From NCBI GenBank assembly GCA_027314595.1, contig DAHVAN010000034.1:1-35225 (forward strand): 35,225 nucleotides of DNA. The letters run 5' to 3'. Source of the DNA: Actinomycetota bacterium. GTDB taxonomy: Bacteria > Actinomycetota > Actinomycetes > Streptosporangiales > Streptosporangiaceae. Every line of letters starts with the position of its first letter. The stretch's first letter is position 1. Under the pieces are notes generated by a model that worked only from the letters and a program-made list of their open reading frames with translations, did no database searches and was not told where the DNA came from. Both the position numbers and the translations under genes were made by a program. Positions 15,330 through 25,377 of this stretch are shown here, piece by piece.

Positions 15330-15983
15330 TCAGCGTACGTAGGGGCTGAGCGCCGAGAGCGCACGGCTCGTGATCTCTTCCACCGGGCCGGTCGCGTCGA
15401 TGCCGACCAGGATGCCCTCGTCCGCGTAAAAGGCGATCAGCGGCGCGGTCTGGTTGTTGTACACCTCGATCCGGTGCCTGATCACTTCTTCCTTGTCGTC
15501 GTCGCGCTGGAACAGTTCGCCGCGGCAGTCATCGCAGATCCCTGGCTGCGCCGGCGGATCGTAGAGCACGTGCCAGACCCGCTCGCAGCGGCGGCAGGTA
15601 CGGCGGCCGGACAGGCGCCGTACCACCTCGTCCTCATCGACTACCAGTTCGAGCACGACGGTCAGCCTCGTCTCGAACTCGGCGAGCATCTTCTTCAGCG
15701 TCTCGGCCTGCGGGACGTTGCGCGGGAATCCGTCGAGCAGGAAACCCGCCTGCGCGTCGTCCTCCGCCAGCCGGTCACGGACCATGGCGACGGTCACCTC
15801 GTCAGGGACCAGGTCACCGCGCTCCATGTACTCGCGGGCCTTGACGCCTAGCTGGGTGTTACGCGTGACGTTGTAGCGAAAGATGTCACCTGTCGAAATG
15901 CGCGGGATCGCCAGATGGGATGCGATGAAGTGGGCCTGGGTCCCTTTGCCCGCTCCGGGTGGCCCGACAAGGACGATGCGCAC
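15330..15983 (-). CDS. adk: Adenylate kinase, zinc-LID type
   Basis: Catalyses ATP + AMP to 2 ADP. The 217 residues begin [15 protein letters not shown] with the P-loop at 7-15. DGFPRN (84-89) is the AMP/catalytic signature. The LID carries Cys130, Cys133, Cys150 and Cys153 (TCRRC and CDDC), a structural zinc site found in many Gram-positive adenylate kinases. The GTG start shares one base with the secY stop (TAGTG), indicating tight translational coupling. secY-adk-map is the usual order. Confidence 0.98.
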   Translation of the reverse strand: MRIVLVGPPGAGKGTQAHFIASHLAIPRISTGDIFRYNVTRNTQLGVKAREYMERGDLVPDEVTVAMVRDRLAEDDAQAGFLLDGFPRNVPQAETLKKMLAEFETRLTVVLELVVDEDEVVRRLSGRRTCRRCERVWHVLYDPPAQPGICDDCRGELFQRDDDKEEVIRHRIEVYNNQTAPLIAFYADEGILVGIDATGPVEEITSRALSALSPYVR

Positions 15984-17320
15984 TATCGCAAGAAACCCTC
16001 GTAGTTTCGCTGCTGTAGCTGGCTCTCGATCTGCTTGACCGTGTCAAGGCCGACGCCGACCATGATGAGCAGGCTCACCCCGCTGAACGGGAACTGGTTC
16101 CCCACGCCTATCATCGCCAGCGCGACCAGCGGGAACAGGGCGACCACGCCCAGGTAGGCCGACCCGGGCGTGGTTAGCCGGGTGAGCACGTAGCCGAGAT
16201 ACTCGGCAGTCGGCCGCCCTGGCCTGATGCCGGGGATGAAGCCGCCGTACTTCTTCATGTTGTCGGCGACTTCGGTCGGGTTGAACGTGATCGAGACGTA
16301 GAAGAACGTGAACGCGAGGATGAGCGCGAAGAACGCGCCCAGGTAGAGCCACATGGTGGACAGGCTGTTGGTGGTGCCTATCTCCAGGTACCGCTGTACC
16401 CAGGAACTCCAGCCCTGCGGGTGATTGGTGTTGCCGAACAGCGAAACGGCGAGCTGCGGGATGTACAGCAGGCTCGAGGCGAAGATGACGGGAATGACGC
16501 CCGCCTGGTTGACCTTCATCGGGATGTAGGTCGACGTGCCGCCGTACATCCGGCGGCCGACCATTCGCTTGGCGTACTGCACCGGGATGCGCCGCTGTGC
16601 CTGCTCCATGAACACCACGAAGGCGACGACCACTAGCACCACGATCAGCGAGAGCAGCGAGGTGAAGATGCCCCGGTCCCGGTAGATGGTCAGCATCTCG
16701 CCGGGGATGACGGCGATGACCTGCGTGAAGATCATCACCGACATGCCGTTGCCGACACCGCGGTCGGTGATCAGCTCGCCCATCCACATGATGACCGCGG
16801 TGCCGGCCACCATCGTGATCACCATGGTGGCGATCCGGAACACCGACGCGTCCGGGATGATCGGATAGGTGGTCTGCGAGCAGCCCGGGGTCAGCTGGCC
16901 GCTGCGGGCGAGCTCGATGTACCCGGTGGACTGCAGGATCGCCAGGCCGACCGTCAGGTACCTCGTGTACTGCGTGATCTTGGCCTGGCCGGCCTGCCCC
17001 TCCTGCTTGAGGGTCTCAAGCCGCGGGATCACGACCGTGAGCAGCTGCAAGATGATGCTCGCGGTGATGTACGGCATGATGCCGAGCGCGAACACCGACA
17101 TGTACTTCAGCGCGTTGCCGCTGAGCAGGTCGATGATCTGGTAGACGCTGGCAACGCTGCTCGAGGAGGCGATGCCCATGCAGGTGGACACGTTCTTCTC
17201 GTTGATGCCCGGGGTGGGCAGCGTCGAGCCGAACCGGAACAGGGCGATGATGCCCAATGTGAATAGCAGCTTCTTGCGCAGGTCGGGCGTCCGGAACGCC
17301 CGGATGAACGCGGTCAGCAT
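15983..17320 (-). CDS. secY: Preprotein translocase channel subunit SecY
   Basis: Forms the Sec protein-conducting channel in the plasma membrane. The 445 residues show about ten hydrophobic helices and family segments: [33 protein letters not shown] (helix 2), a cytoplasmic loop with [15 protein letters not shown], and [18 protein letters not shown] with the following GRPTAEYL. The end NYEGFLR is typical. It lies 113 bases after rplO, separated by a hairpin and a possible promoter, and overlaps adk by one base. Confidence 0.98.
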   Translation of the reverse strand: MLTAFIRAFRTPDLRKKLLFTLGIIALFRFGSTLPTPGINEKNVSTCMGIASSSSVASVYQIIDLLSGNALKYMSVFALGIMPYITASIILQLLTVVIPRLETLKQEGQAGQAKITQYTRYLTVGLAILQSTGYIELARSGQLTPGCSQTTYPIIPDASVFRIATMVITMVAGTAVIMWMGELITDRGVGNGMSVMIFTQVIAVIPGEMLTIYRDRGIFTSLLSLIVVLVVVAFVVFMEQAQRRIPVQYAKRMVGRRMYGGTSTYIPMKVNQAGVIPVIFASSLLYIPQLAVSLFGNTNHPQGWSSWVQRYLEIGTTNSLSTMWLYLGAFFALILAFTFFYVSITFNPTEVADNMKKYGGFIPGIRPGRPTAEYLGYVLTRLTTPGSAYLGVVALFPLVALAMIGVGNQFPFSGVSLLIMVGVGLDTVKQIESQLQQRNYEGFLR

Positions 17321-17367
17321 GCGTGATCCCTCTTCATCGGTGAAACCTGCGTTTGAGCGGCTTCCGT

Positions 17368-17373
17368 ATCTTA
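17368..17373 (-). promoter_or_regulatory. Candidate -10 of a secY promoter
   Basis: TAAGAT on the minus strand, just downstream of the rplO-secY hairpin and about 48 bases before the secY ATG, fits the TAnnnT pattern. No good -35 is seen. Together with the hairpin it suggests that secY-adk-map can be transcribed separately. Confidence 0.35.
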
Positions 17374-17391
17374 CCCGCAGGCCTGCCCGGC

Positions 17392-17430
17392 GAGCTAGCT
17401 CGGCCGCGTCGAAGCGGACCGAGCCAGCTC
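17392..17430 (-). terminator. Hairpin immediately after rplO
   Basis: GAGCTGGCTCGGTCCGC pairs with GCGGCCGAGCTAGCTC on the minus strand with one G-U and one bulged base, loop TTCGAC. It starts three bases after the rplO stop. No T-run follows. It is probably a partial terminator separating the ribosomal genes from secY-adk-map. Confidence 0.55.
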
Positions 17431-17433
17431 AGG

Positions 17434-17877
17434 CTAACCGAGCAGCGTGACTGTTCCGCCCGCCGCCTCGATCTTACGCCGGGCGGACTCAGAGACCGCG
17501 TGCGCGCTGACACGCAGCGCCACGCTCAGGTCCCCGTTGCCTAGTACCTTGACCAGTTCGCCACGGCGCACCGCGCCGTTGCTCGCGAGGCCTTCCGGCG
17601 TCACGTCGCCGCCAGCCGGGTAAAGCTCGGCGAGCCGGCCCGTGTTCACCACCTGGTAGGTGGTCTTGAACCGCGCGTTCGAGAAGCCCTTGAGCTTGGG
17701 CAGCCGACGGTGCAGGGGCATCTGGCCGCCCTCGAACCCGGCCGGCACCTGATAACGGGCCTTGGTGCCCTTGGTGCCGCGACCCGCGGTCTTGCCCTTG
17801 GACCCCTCGCCCCGGCCGACTCGCGTCTTCCGCCGGTGAGCGCCCTGCGCCGGCCGCAGGTCATGCAGCTTCAGCAT
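17434..17877 (-). CDS. rplO: 50S ribosomal protein L15
   Basis: Late-assembling large-subunit protein. The 147 residues begin [20 protein letters not shown] and include the glycine-rich [19 protein letters not shown] segment, [19 protein letters not shown] and the C-terminal [12 protein letters not shown]. Length and order (rpmD-rplO-secY) are standard. It starts three bases after rpmD. Confidence 0.98.
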   Translation of the reverse strand: MLKLHDLRPAQGAHRRKTRVGRGEGSKGKTAGRGTKGTKARYQVPAGFEGGQMPLHRRLPKLKGFSNARFKTTYQVVNTGRLAELYPAGGDVTPEGLASNGAVRRGELVKVLGNGDLSVALRVSAHAVSESARRKIEAAGGTVTLLG

Positions 17878-17880
17878 TGG

Positions 17881-18063
17881 TTAGTCCACTTCCTCTACCT
17901 TGACCAGGTGGCGGACAGCGTGGATCATACCGCGGAACTCCGGGCGATCCGGCTTGACCACCGTCTGGCCAATGCGGCGCAGGCCCAGCGACCGCAGCGA
18001 GTTCCGCTGCGCACTGTTCCCGCCGATCTTCGACTTGACCTGGGTCACCTTGAGCTGTGTCAT
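17881..18063 (-). CDS. rpmD: 50S ribosomal protein L30
   Basis: A 60-residue large-subunit protein: [20 protein letters not shown] at the start, then [17 protein letters not shown] and a HLVKVEEVD end, all matching the family at its normal size. It lies between rpsE and rplO with 11- and 3-base gaps. Confidence 0.97.
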   Translation of the reverse strand: MTQLKVTQVKSKIGGNSAQRNSLRSLGLRRIGQTVVKPDRPEFRGMIHAVRHLVKVEEVD

Positions 18064-18074
18064 CGCGTCCCCTG

Positions 18075-18680
18075 TTATGTGCTAGCCGCTGCCGCGGCGC
18101 GTGCCCGCAGCATCGCCTTCGGCGCCACGTCCTCGATCGGCAGGCCGCGCTTGGCCGCGATCTCCTCCGGACGGCTCAGCGACTTGAGCGCCGTCACGGT
18201 GGCGTGCACCACGTTGATCGGGTTCGAGGAGCCGAGCGAGCGGGACAGCACGTCGCTGACGCCGGCGCACTCGAGCACGGCACGCACCGGGCCGCCGGCG
18301 ATGACACCGGTACCCGGGCTGGCCGGCTTCAGCAGCACCACGCCTGCCGCCGCCTCACCCTGCACGGTGTGCGGGATGGTGCCCGCGATGCGCGGCACCC
18401 TGAAGAAGTGCTTCTTGGCCTCTTCGACGCCCTTGGCGATCGCCGCGGGCACCTCCTTGGCCTTGCCGTAGCCGACGCCCACCATGCCGTTGCCGTCACC
18501 GACCACGACGAGCGCGGTAAAGCTGAACCTGCGGCCACCCTTGACCACCTTGGCCACGCGGTTGATCGTGACCACGCGCTCCAGGTAGACCGCCTGCTTT
18601 TCGGCCGTGCCGCCGCGCCGGTCTTCGCGGCGCTCACGCCGCTCGCCGCCGCCACCGCCGCGCCGCGGAGCTCCTGGCAT
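18075..18680 (-). CDS. rpsE: 30S ribosomal protein S5
   Basis: Contributes to decoding accuracy and mRNA unwinding. The 201 residues start with a Gly/Arg-rich extension ([17 protein letters not shown]) typical of actinobacteria. The double-stranded-RNA-binding fold follows: [40 protein letters not shown]. The C-terminal domain has [20 protein letters not shown] and [10 protein letters not shown]. The residues around the spectinomycin loop ([13 protein letters not shown]) look wild type. An AGGA site precedes the ATG. Confidence 0.98.
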   Translation of the reverse strand: MPGAPRRGGGGGERRERREDRRGGTAEKQAVYLERVVTINRVAKVVKGGRRFSFTALVVVGDGNGMVGVGYGKAKEVPAAIAKGVEEAKKHFFRVPRIAGTIPHTVQGEAAAGVVLLKPASPGTGVIAGGPVRAVLECAGVSDVLSRSLGSSNPINVVHATVTALKSLSRPEEIAAKRGLPIEDVAPKAMLRARAAAAAST

Positions 18681-18714
18681 TAGCTGTTCCTCTCTATAAA
18701 GATCCTGCCCGGCA

Positions 18715-19131
18715 TCACAGCGTCAGCCCGGCTTCCCTCGCGCCATCCGCGAGCGCGGCCACCCGGCCGTGGTACTGGTAGCCGCCGCGGTCGAACACGA
18801 CGGCGGAAATGCCGGCGCTCCTGGCCCGCTCGGCGACGAGCGCGCCGACGAGCTTGGCCTTGGCGGTCTTGTCTCCCGTCGCCGACCTGATCGTCTCGTC
18901 CATGGTGGACGCGGACGCCAGGGTGCGACCGACGCTGTCGTCCACGATCTGCGCGAACATGTGCCGCGCGGACCGGCTCACCACCAGCCGGGGGCGGGCG
19001 GCGCTGCCTGTGACCTTCTTGCGCACCCGCAGGTGACGCCGGGCGCGTGCGCGGGTCTTCGCCGCCGTCCGCGGCCCGACCACCCCGGTGGCGAACTCGC
19101 GCGACGACCTCTTGGCCTTGGTGCCAGCCAT
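18715..19131 (-). CDS. rplR: 50S ribosomal protein L18
   Basis: Binds 5S rRNA with L5 in the central protuberance. The 138 residues have the expected basic N-terminus ([19 protein letters not shown]), the [12 protein letters not shown] segment and the [20 protein letters not shown] end. It starts two bases after rplF. An N-terminal extension of about 20 residues ([19 protein letters not shown]) is slightly longer than in many bacteria. Confidence 0.97.
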   Translation of the reverse strand: MAGTKAKRSSREFATGVVGPRTAAKTRARARRHLRVRKKVTGSAARPRLVVSRSARHMFAQIVDDSVGRTLASASTMDETIRSATGDKTAKAKLVGALVAERARSAGISAVVFDRGGYQYHGRVAALADGAREAGLTL

Positions 19132-19133
19132 GA

Positions 19134-19670
19134 CTACTTACCAGCCTTCCCGACCTTGCGCCGGATCACTTCGCCCTGGTACCGCACGCCCTTGGCCTTG
19201 TACGGGTCGGGCTTGCGGAGCTTGCGGATCCGTGCCGCGGTCTCGCCCACCAGCTGCTTGTCGATGCCCTCGACCACGAACCTGGTCGGCGTCTCGACGC
19301 GGAAGCTGATTCCCTCCGGCGGACTGACGAGCACCGGGTGGCTGAAACCGAGCGAGAACTCCAGGTCCGTGCCCTTGGCCTGGACGCGGTAACCAACGCC
19401 GACGATTTCCAGAGTCTTGCTGTACCCCTGCGTGACGCCGGTCACCATGTTGGCGATCAGCGTGCGGGACAGTCCGTGCAGCGCGCGGACCTTGCCCTCG
19501 TCACTGGGCCTGGTGACGCGGAGAACGCTGTCTTCTTGCACGACGGCGATCGGCTCGGCGACGCTGAGCGCCAGGGTGCCCTTCGGCCCCTTGACGGTAA
19601 CCGCCCGGCCGTCGATGGCCACGTCCACACCGGCGGGGATGGGCACGGGGAGACGTCCGATACGTGACAT
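19134..19670 (-). CDS. rplF: 50S ribosomal protein L6
   Basis: Large-subunit protein near the sarcin-ricin loop and factor-binding site. The 178 residues begin [17 protein letters not shown]. Two similar domains are visible; the second has the L6 signature [25 protein letters not shown] near the C-terminus (given here in two parts: [14 protein letters not shown] and [11 protein letters not shown]). Order rpsH-rplF-rplR is standard. Confidence 0.98.
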   Translation of the reverse strand: MSRIGRLPVPIPAGVDVAIDGRAVTVKGPKGTLALSVAEPIAVVQEDSVLRVTRPSDEGKVRALHGLSRTLIANMVTGVTQGYSKTLEIVGVGYRVQAKGTDLEFSLGFSHPVLVSPPEGISFRVETPTRFVVEGIDKQLVGETAARIRKLRKPDPYKAKGVRYQGEVIRRKVGKAGK

Positions 19671-19685
19671 TCCTGCTGCCCTCCC

Positions 19686-20084
19686 TTACCAAACGTAGGC
19701 GAGAACTTCCCCGCCCACACCGTTCTTCTTGGCCTGCTTGTCGGTCATCAGGCCGCTGGACGTCGAGATGATCGCGACGCCGAGCCCGCCGAGCACCCGT
19801 GGCAGGTTGTCCTTTTTCGCGTAAACCCGCAGACCGGGCTTGGAGACCCGCTTGATCCCGGCGATCGAGCGCTCGCGGCTGTTGCCGTACTTCAGCATGA
19901 CCACGAGGCTCTTGCCCACCTCGGCGCCCTCGACGCGCCATCCGGCGATGTAGCCCTCCTGCTGGAGGATCTCCGCGATGTGCGACTTGATCTTGGAATA
20001 TGGCATGCCCACAGTGTCGTGGTATGCCGAGTTAGCGTTGCGCAGACGAGTCAGCATGTCCGCGATGGGGTCGGTCATTGACAT
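19686..20084 (-). CDS. rpsH: 30S ribosomal protein S8
   Basis: 16S rRNA-binding assembly protein and, in E. coli, the translational repressor of the spc operon. The 132 residues begin [20 protein letters not shown] and contain [20 protein letters not shown] and [19 protein letters not shown], the family signature. The 104-base gap to rpsN holds a GC-run element, so its expression may be set separately. Confidence 0.98.
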   Translation of the reverse strand: MSMTDPIADMLTRLRNANSAYHDTVGMPYSKIKSHIAEILQQEGYIAGWRVEGAEVGKSLVVMLKYGNSRERSIAGIKRVSKPGLRVYAKKDNLPRVLGGLGVAIISTSSGLMTDKQAKKNGVGGEVLAYVW

Positions 20085-20120
20085 GGCCTAGTGGCCTTCC
20101 TCGCCGTGGTTTCTCTGCTT

Positions 20121-20165
20121 GCCCTCGGGGGGTCGCCCCCCCATTGCCCCCCGACGGGGACAGGG
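20121..20165 (-). repeat. GC-run intergenic element, copy C (upstream of rpsH)
   Basis: A short, partial copy: GGGGGG-TCG-CCCCCC core at about 20127-20142, followed on the plus strand by CCCCCCGACGGGGACAGGG. The sense-strand RNA would form a six-pair GC hairpin about 40 bases upstream of the rpsH start. Confidence 0.5.
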
Positions 20166-20188
20166 AGCAGGACCTGCGACGTTCGTTG

Positions 20189-20374
20189 TTACCAGCTGGA
20201 TTTGGTGATGCCGGGAAGCTCGCCCCGGTGCGCCATCGTGCGGAAGCAGACGCGGCAAAGGCCGAACTTCCGGTAGACGGCCCGCGGCCGGCCGCAGCGG
20301 GTGCACCGCGTGTAGGCACGGACGGCGAACTTCGGCTTGCGGTTGGCCTTGGCGATCAGCGCCTTCTTCGCCAC
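20189..20374 (-). CDS. rpsN: 30S ribosomal protein S14, short zinc-binding form
   Basis: A 61-residue type-Z S14. Cys24, Cys27, Cys40 and Cys43 (RCTRC and LCRVC) form the zinc ribbon. [20 protein letters not shown] begins the protein and [11 protein letters not shown] ends it. It starts three bases after rplE. Many actinobacteria also carry a zinc-independent long S14 elsewhere, induced on zinc starvation; none is in this window. The paralogue symbol rpsZ is sometimes used. Confidence 0.97.
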   Translation of the reverse strand: MAKKALIAKANRKPKFAVRAYTRCTRCGRPRAVYRKFGLCRVCFRTMAHRGELPGITKSSW

Positions 20375-20377
20375 CTG

Positions 20378-20941
20378 TCAGCCCTCCTTGAACGGGAAGC
20401 CAAGACGCCGCAGCAGCGAGCGACCCTCGGCGTCGTTGGTGGCCGTGGTGACGATGGTGATGTCCATCCCCCGCTGCCTGTCCACCTTGTCTGGGTTGAT
20501 CTCGTGGAACATGACCTGCTCGGTCAGTCCGAAGGTGTAGTTCCCGTGGCCGTCGAACTGCCGGTCGGACAGTCCGCGGAAGTCACGAATGCGCGGCAGC
20601 GCGATCGACAGCAGCCGGTCGAGGAACTCCCACATCCGGTCGCCGCGCAGCGTGACGTGCGCGCCGATCGGCATCCCCTCGCGGAGCTTGAACTGGGCGA
20701 TGGACTTCTTCGCCCGCGCCACGGCCGCCTTCTGGCCGGTGATGACGGCAAGGTCCCTGACGGCGCCGTCGATCAGCTTCGCGTCCCGCGCGGCCTCACC
20801 GACACCCATGTTCACGACGATCTTGGTCAGCCTCGGGATCTGCATCGGGTTGCCGAACCCGAACTCGTCCCTCATGGCCGGCGCGATCTCGGCCTGGTAC
20901 TTCTCCTTGAGCCGCGGCTTCGCCGGCGCCTCGGTCGCCAT
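20378..20941 (-). CDS. rplE: 50S ribosomal protein L5
   Basis: Binds 5S rRNA and contacts P-site tRNA. The 187 residues begin [20 protein letters not shown]. Family segments are [47 protein letters not shown] and the C-terminal [19 protein letters not shown]. The ATG shares one base with the rplX stop (TGATG), indicating coupling. Confidence 0.98.
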   Translation of the reverse strand: MATEAPAKPRLKEKYQAEIAPAMRDEFGFGNPMQIPRLTKIVVNMGVGEAARDAKLIDGAVRDLAVITGQKAAVARAKKSIAQFKLREGMPIGAHVTLRGDRMWEFLDRLLSIALPRIRDFRGLSDRQFDGHGNYTFGLTEQVMFHEINPDKVDRQRGMDITIVTTATNDAEGRSLLRRLGFPFKEG

Positions 20942-21261
20942 CAGACATCCTTCCCGGTCTGGCGGAGGACGCGAACCTTCTTGCCCTCCTCGTTGACCCG
21001 GTAACCCACCCGCGCCGGGCGCTTGGTCTCCGGGTCGACCAGCTGCACGTTGCTCACATGGATCGGCGCCTCCTGAGTGGTGATGCCGCCTTCCTTGGCG
21101 CCGCGCACCCCCTGGTTGGTCACCTTCTCATTCTTTTTCACCATGTTCACGCCCTGCACCAGGACACGCTGCCTGTCCGGGTACGCCGCGATGACGGTCC
21201 CGGTGGCGCCCTTGTCCTTGCCGGCCACGACCACCACGTGGTCGCCCTTCTTGATCTTCAT
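20941..21261 (-). CDS. rplX: 50S ribosomal protein L24
   Basis: Assembly-initiating large-subunit protein. The ATG at 21261 is preferred over a GTG one codon upstream. It shares one base with the rplN stop (TGATG), and GGAGG lies seven bases before it, giving 106 residues. The KOW motif is seen in [20 protein letters not shown], followed by [14 protein letters not shown] and [18 protein letters not shown]. Confidence 0.97.
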   Translation of the reverse strand: MKIKKGDHVVVVAGKDKGATGTVIAAYPDRQRVLVQGVNMVKKNEKVTNQGVRGAKEGGITTQEAPIHVSNVQLVDPETKRPARVGYRVNEEGKKVRVLRQTGKDV

Positions 21262-21629
21262 CACAGCACCTCCGGCGCCAGCGAGATGATCCGCATGAAG
21301 CGCTTTTCCCGCAGTTCCCGGCCGACCGGGCCGAAGATGCGGGTGCCGCGCGGATCCCCGCCATCCCTGATCAGGACGGCTGCGTTCTCGTCGAAGCGGA
21401 TGTAGGAACCGTCCGCGCGGCGGCGCTCCTTGCGGGTGCGCACCACGACCGCCTTGACGACGTCGCCCTTCTTGACGCCAGCGCCGGGCAGCGCGTCCTT
21501 GACGGTCGCCACGATGACGTCACCGATGCCCGCGTATCGCCGGCCGCTGCCGCCGAGTACGCGGATACACAAGATCTCCTTAGCACCCGTGTTGTCGGCG
21601 ACTTTGAGCCGCGACTCCTGCTGGATCAC
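21261..21629 (-). CDS. rplN: 50S ribosomal protein L14
   Basis: Large-subunit protein at the intersubunit bridge. The frame is open to 21701, but the GTG at 21629 ([20 protein letters not shown]) follows AAGGAG at the right spacing and gives the standard 122 residues. It includes [36 protein letters not shown] and [15 protein letters not shown]. The upstream extension is the GC-run element and is not coding. Confidence 0.98.
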   Translation of the reverse strand: MIQQESRLKVADNTGAKEILCIRVLGGSGRRYAGIGDVIVATVKDALPGAGVKKGDVVKAVVVRTRKERRRADGSYIRFDENAAVLIRDGGDPRGTRIFGPVGRELREKRFMRIISLAPEVL

Positions 21630-21642
21630 GTCAACTCCTTCT

Positions 21643-21725
21643 CCCCCGGGGGACGACCCCCGGTGACCCCCCGGAAAAGGGGGGACTGCCCGTCCCCCCA
21701 CTGACCCCCCTGGGGTCCCGGAGGG
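21643..21725 (-). repeat. GC-run intergenic element, copy A (upstream of rplN)
   Basis: An 83-base block between rpsQ and rplN composed of C and G runs. On the sense strand it offers CCCC-AGGGG, GGGGGGAC-GGGCA-GTCCCCCC and the core CCGGGGG-TCGT-CCCCCGG (21646-21663). The last ends just before the rplN ribosome-binding site. It aligns almost base for base with the block at 27006-27088. Confidence 0.7.
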
Positions 21726-21772
21726 ACCAAGTCTTCACTTGGCCTTAAATCCTTTACCTGAGCCTTCGAGCC

Positions 21773-22075
21773 TTACCTGGCCTTCTCGAGGATCTCGGCG
21801 ACGCGCCAGCGCTTGGTGGCTGACACCGGCCGGGTCTCCATCAGCAGCACACGGTCGCCGATGCCGCAGGCGTTCTGCTCGTCGTGTGCCTGGTACTTCT
21901 TCGTACGGCGCAGGACCTTGCCGTACTTAGGGTGCTTCACGTGGTCTTCGACCATGACGACGACGGTCTTGTTCATCTTGTCGCTGACCACGTAACCCTC
22001 GCGGGTCTTGCGGTAGCCGCGCCCTTGCGGTCCGGCTGCTTCGCTGGCCGCCGCCTCGGCTGGTGTCGTGCTCAC
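21773..22075 (-). CDS. rpsQ: 30S ribosomal protein S17
   Basis: 16S rRNA-binding OB-fold protein. The GTG start overlaps the rpmC stop by four bases. The 100 residues have an acidic/Ala N-terminal extension ([17 protein letters not shown]). The core follows: [39 protein letters not shown], and [20 protein letters not shown]. It is the last gene before the GC-run gap and rplN, so it may end an S10-type transcript. Confidence 0.97.
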   Translation of the reverse strand: MSTTPAEAAASEAAGPQGRGYRKTREGYVVSDKMNKTVVVMVEDHVKHPKYGKVLRRTKKYQAHDEQNACGIGDRVLLMETRPVSATKRWRVAEILEKAR

Positions 22076-22332
22076 TGCTCAGCGCTCCCCTCGACGTCCG
22101 CTGGTTCGTCATCCTCGACGTCGGTGATGATGCCGAGCTCACGTTCCCGCATCACGGTGTAGATGCGGGCGATCTCCTTGCGCACGGCATGCAGCCGGCC
22201 GTGGCTCTCTAGCTGGCCCGTGGCGCCCTGGAACCGGAGGTTGAACAGCTCCTCCTTGGCCTCGGCCAGCTTGCTGCGGAGCTCTTCCGCGGAGGAAGAG
22301 CGCAGCTGTGCGGCGGTCAGTCCCGCGGCCAT
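22072..22332 (-). CDS. rpmC: 50S ribosomal protein L29
   Basis: Small helical protein at the peptide exit tunnel, a docking site for trigger factor and signal recognition particle. The 86 residues have [20 protein letters not shown] and [20 protein letters not shown]. An acidic tail of about 20 residues follows ([12 protein letters not shown]), beyond the usual 60-70 residues. The ATG shares one base with the rplP stop, and the end overlaps rpsQ by four. Confidence 0.97.
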   Translation of the reverse strand: MAAGLTAAQLRSSSAEELRSKLAEAKEELFNLRFQGATGQLESHGRLHAVRKEIARIYTVMRERELGIITDVEDDEPADVEGSAEQ

Positions 22333-22751
22333 CAGGCTTCACTCACCTCTCGCTTGACGATCTTGCACTTAATGGGGAGCTTGTGGATCGCGCGGCGCAG
22401 CGCCTCGCGGGCCACCGGCTCGGCCACTCCCGACAGCTCGAACATCACCCGGCCCGGCTTCACGTTCGCGATCCACCACTCCGGGGAGCCCTTGCCAGAG
22501 CCCATTCGCGTCTCGGCAGGCTTCTTCGTCAGCGGGCGGTCCGGGTAGATGTTGATCCACACCTTGCCGCCACGGCGGATGTGCCTGGTCATCGCGATAC
22601 GCGCCGCCTCGATCTGGCGGTTGGTGATGTAGGCGTGCTCGAGAGCCTGGATCCCGAATTCGCCGAACGCCACCCGGGTGCCGCCGCTCGCGGCACCGGT
22701 CCGATGCGGGCGGTGCTGCTTGCGGTGCGCGACCTTGCGCGGAATCAGCAT
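22332..22751 (-). CDS. rplP: 50S ribosomal protein L16
   Basis: Lies near the A-site finger and peptidyl-transferase centre. The 139 residues begin [20 protein letters not shown]. Signatures are [60 protein letters not shown] and [16 protein letters not shown]. The Arg within the conserved RMGSGKG loop, a 2-oxoglutarate-dependent hydroxylation region in some bacteria, is present. It starts three bases after rpsC. Confidence 0.98.
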   Translation of the reverse strand: MLIPRKVAHRKQHRPHRTGAASGGTRVAFGEFGIQALEHAYITNRQIEAARIAMTRHIRRGGKVWINIYPDRPLTKKPAETRMGSGKGSPEWWIANVKPGRVMFELSGVAEPVAREALRRAIHKLPIKCKIVKREVSEA

Positions 22752-22754
22752 TGA

Positions 22755-23567
22755 TCAGCCCTCCCCAGTGATCGCCGACTGCGGCTCGCCCGCGGGGGCG
22801 GCACCGCGGTCCGGGCGTTCGGTCCGGCCCTCAGGGCGCTCGGGGCGGTCGCCCCTGCGGCGGCGCTGAGTCTGCTGCGGCCGTCCCGCGCGCTGCTGCG
22901 CGGCGCGCAGCGCGGCCTGAGCCGCCTCGCGGCCGGCTCGCGTCGGCGCGGCGTCACCACGGTAGATCCAGACCTTCACGCCGATCCGGCCGAAGGTCGT
23001 CCGCGCCTCGTAGAACCCGTAGTCGATGTCCGCGCGCAGCGTGTGCAGCGGCACCCGCCCCTCGCGATAGAACTCGGAGCGTGACATCTCCGCGCCGCCG
23101 AGACGGCCAGAGCACTGCACGCGGATCCCCTTGGCGCCGCCCTTGATCGCGCTCTGCATGGCCTTGCGCATCGCACGGCGGAACGAGACACGGCTGGACA
23201 GCTGCTCGGCCACGCCCTGCGCCACTAGCTGCGCGTCAACCTCGGGGTTCTTCACCTCGAGGATGTTCAGCTGGATCTGCTTGGCGGTCAGCTTCTCGAG
23301 GTCGCCGCGGATCCGGTCGGCCTCCGCGCCGCGGCGGCCGATGACGATCCCTGGCCGCGCGGTGTGAATGTCCACCCGCACCCGGTCCGTGGTGCGCTCG
23401 ATCTCCACCTTGGAGATGCCGGCCCGCTCCATGCCACGCTGCAGCATGCGCCGGATGGCCACGTCCTCGGCAACGTAGTCCTTGTACTTCTTCTCCGCGT
23501 ACCAGCGGCTCTTGAAGTCGGTAGTGATGCCCAGGCGGAACCCGTGCGGATTCACTTTCTGTCCCAC
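22755..23567 (-). CDS. rpsC: 30S ribosomal protein S3 with Arg/Pro-rich tail
   Basis: Lines the mRNA entry channel. The 270 residues begin [20 protein letters not shown]. The KH domain region is [20 protein letters not shown]. The C-terminal domain has [20 protein letters not shown] and [13 protein letters not shown]. About 60 extra residues rich in Arg, Gln and Pro follow the core, a feature common in actinobacterial S3. The GTG start shares one base with the rplV stop (TAGTG). Confidence 0.98.
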   Translation of the reverse strand: MGQKVNPHGFRLGITTDFKSRWYAEKKYKDYVAEDVAIRRMLQRGMERAGISKVEIERTTDRVRVDIHTARPGIVIGRRGAEADRIRGDLEKLTAKQIQLNILEVKNPEVDAQLVAQGVAEQLSSRVSFRRAMRKAMQSAIKGGAKGIRVQCSGRLGGAEMSRSEFYREGRVPLHTLRADIDYGFYEARTTFGRIGVKVWIYRGDAAPTRAGREAAQAALRAAQQRAGRPQQTQRRRRGDRPERPEGRTERPDRGAAPAGEPQSAITGEG

Positions 23568-23917
23568 TAGCGGTTCCCTCCCTCGCTGTCGTCGGAGACT
23601 ATGACCGTGATGTGGCTCGTGCGCTTGTTGATCCGGTACCCGCGGCCCTGCGCGCGCGGCCGGAAGCGCTTGAGCGTCGGCCCCTCATCGACCCACGCCC
23701 GGCGCACCCAGAGCATGCCCCGGTCTCGTCCGCTGATCGCGTCCGCGTTGGCGATCGCGCTGGCAAGCACCTTGCCGACCGGATCGCTGGCGGCCTGCGG
23801 GGAGAACTCGAGAACCGCCTGCGCCCGGTCGGCGGGCAGCCCGCGGATCAGGTCCACCACCCGGCGGGCCTTCCGTGGCGTGACGCGCACGTACCGCGCC
23901 TTAGCCCTGGCTTCCAT
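23567..23917 (-). CDS. rplV: 50S ribosomal protein L22
   Basis: Its beta-hairpin lines the peptide exit tunnel and can influence macrolide sensitivity. The 116 residues have [20 protein letters not shown], the [20 protein letters not shown] region and the hairpin [20 protein letters not shown]. No deletion is evident in the hairpin. A short acidic tail (DDSEGGNR) ends it. It follows rpsS after 20 bases and overlaps rpsC by one. Confidence 0.97.
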   Translation of the reverse strand: MEARAKARYVRVTPRKARRVVDLIRGLPADRAQAVLEFSPQAASDPVGKVLASAIANADAISGRDRGMLWVRRAWVDEGPTLKRFRPRAQGRGYRINKRTSHITVIVSDDSEGGNR

Positions 23918-23937
23918 TCGCTGCGTCCCTTTCAGGC

Positions 23938-24216
23938 TTAACGCCGGCTGCGCCGGTCATCTTTGACATGGCTGCGGAACGTCCGCGTGGGCGCGAACTC
24001 GCCGAGCTTGTGCCCCACCATCGACTCGGTAACGAACACCGGGATGTGCTTGCGGCCGTCGTGCACGGCAATGGTGTGACCCAGCATCGCGGGGACGATC
24101 ATGGACCGCCGGGACCACGTCTTTATTACGGTCTTGGTGCCCTTCTCGTTCTGCACGTCCACCTTCTTCATCAGGTGATCGTCGACGAAGGGCCCCTTCT
24201 TCAGGCTACGAGGCAT
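23938..24216 (-). CDS. rpsS: 30S ribosomal protein S19
   Basis: Head protein that contacts S13 and the A-site finger. The 92 residues start [20 protein letters not shown] and include [20 protein letters not shown] and [20 protein letters not shown], the full family signature at normal length. It is 14 bases downstream of rplB. Confidence 0.98.
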   Translation of the reverse strand: MPRSLKKGPFVDDHLMKKVDVQNEKGTKTVIKTWSRRSMIVPAMLGHTIAVHDGRKHIPVFVTESMVGHKLGEFAPTRTFRSHVKDDRRSRR

Positions 24217-24230
24217 TGCAGGCTTGCTCC

Positions 24231-25064
24231 CTACCGCTTGTTCTTGCCGCGGCGGCGGCTGATCAGCCGGTCACTGGGCTTGTGGACCCGCCGGGTACGG
24301 CCTTCCGGCTTGCCCCACGGGCTGACCGGGTGGCGGCCGCCGGAACTCTTGCCCTCGCCGCCGCCGAGCGGGTGGTCGACCGGGTTCATGGCCACCCCGC
24401 GCACCGACGGCCGCTTGCCCTTCCAGCGGTTACGGCCCGCCTTGCCGAGCTTGATGTTGCCCTGCTCGGAGTTGCCGACCTCGCCGACAGTCGCGCGGCA
24501 CTCCACGCTGACCCGCCGGATCTCGCCCGACGGCATGCGAAGCGCCGCGTAACCGGCCTCCTTGGCCAGCAGCTGGACCCCGGCGCCCGCCGAGCGCGCG
24601 ATCTTCGCGCCGCCACCGGGCCGCAGCTCGATGGCGTGGATGACCGTGCCGGTCGGGATCGACCGCAGCGGAAGCGCGTTGCCCGGCTTGATGTCGGCAC
24701 CGGGCCCGTTCTCCACGCGGTCACCCTGGGACAGGCCCTGCGGCGCCAGGATGTAGCGCTTCTCGCCGTCTACGTAGTGCAGCAGCGCGATGCGCGCCGT
24801 GCGGTTCGGGTCGTACTCGATATGCGCGACCTTGGCCGGAACACCGTCCTTGTCGTGCCGCCGGAAGTCGATCAGCCGGTAGGCACGCTTGTGCCCGCCG
24901 CCCTGGTGCCGCGCGGTGACCCGCCCGTGGACGTTCCGGCCGCCCTTGCTGTGCAGCGGGCGGACCAGCGACTTCTCCGGCTCACTCCGGGTGATCTCGG
25001 AGAAATCGGAGCCGCTGGCACCGCGCCGGCCAGGGGTGGTCGGCTTGTACTTACGGATTCCCAC
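24231..25064 (-). CDS. rplB: 50S ribosomal protein L2
   Basis: Essential for subunit association and near the peptidyl-transferase centre. The 277 residues begin [40 protein letters not shown] is the N-terminal signature. The C-terminal part has [20 protein letters not shown] with the conserved His, then [12 protein letters not shown]. Order rplW-rplB-rpsS is standard. Confidence 0.98.
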   Translation of the reverse strand: MGIRKYKPTTPGRRGASGSDFSEITRSEPEKSLVRPLHSKGGRNVHGRVTARHQGGGHKRAYRLIDFRRHDKDGVPAKVAHIEYDPNRTARIALLHYVDGEKRYILAPQGLSQGDRVENGPGADIKPGNALPLRSIPTGTVIHAIELRPGGGAKIARSAGAGVQLLAKEAGYAALRMPSGEIRRVSVECRATVGEVGNSEQGNIKLGKAGRNRWKGKRPSVRGVAMNPVDHPLGGGEGKSSGGRHPVSPWGKPEGRTRRVHKPSDRLISRRRGKNKR

Positions 25065-25074
25065 CTGCGTCTCC

Positions 25075-25377
25075 TTAACTGACCGGTCCGCCGAAGATGT
25101 CGATCCGGTCGCCCTCGGCCAGGGTCACGATCGCGCGCTTGGTGTCCACGCGCTTGCCCCAGCCCTGCCGGGTCCGCCGGCGCTTGCCCTGCCTGTTGAG
25201 GGTGTTGACGCCGGTCACCTTGACCCGGAACACTTCCTCGACCGCCATCTTGATCTGCGTCTTGTTGGCGCGCGGAGCGACGATGAACGTGTACTTGCCC
25301 TCGTCGAGAAGGCCGTAGCTCTTCTCCGACACCACCGGGCGCAGCAGGATGTCCCGCGGGTTGTACGGCTTGTTCAC
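25075..25377 (-). CDS. rplW: 50S ribosomal protein L23
   Basis: Sits at the exit tunnel and docks trigger factor and signal recognition particle. The GTG start overlaps the rplD stop by four bases (GTGA). The 100 residues include [40 protein letters not shown] and [20 protein letters not shown]. Length is normal. Confidence 0.97.
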   Translation of the reverse strand: MNKPYNPRDILLRPVVSEKSYGLLDEGKYTFIVAPRANKTQIKMAVEEVFRVKVTGVNTLNRQGKRRRTRQGWGKRVDTKRAIVTLAEGDRIDIFGGPVS

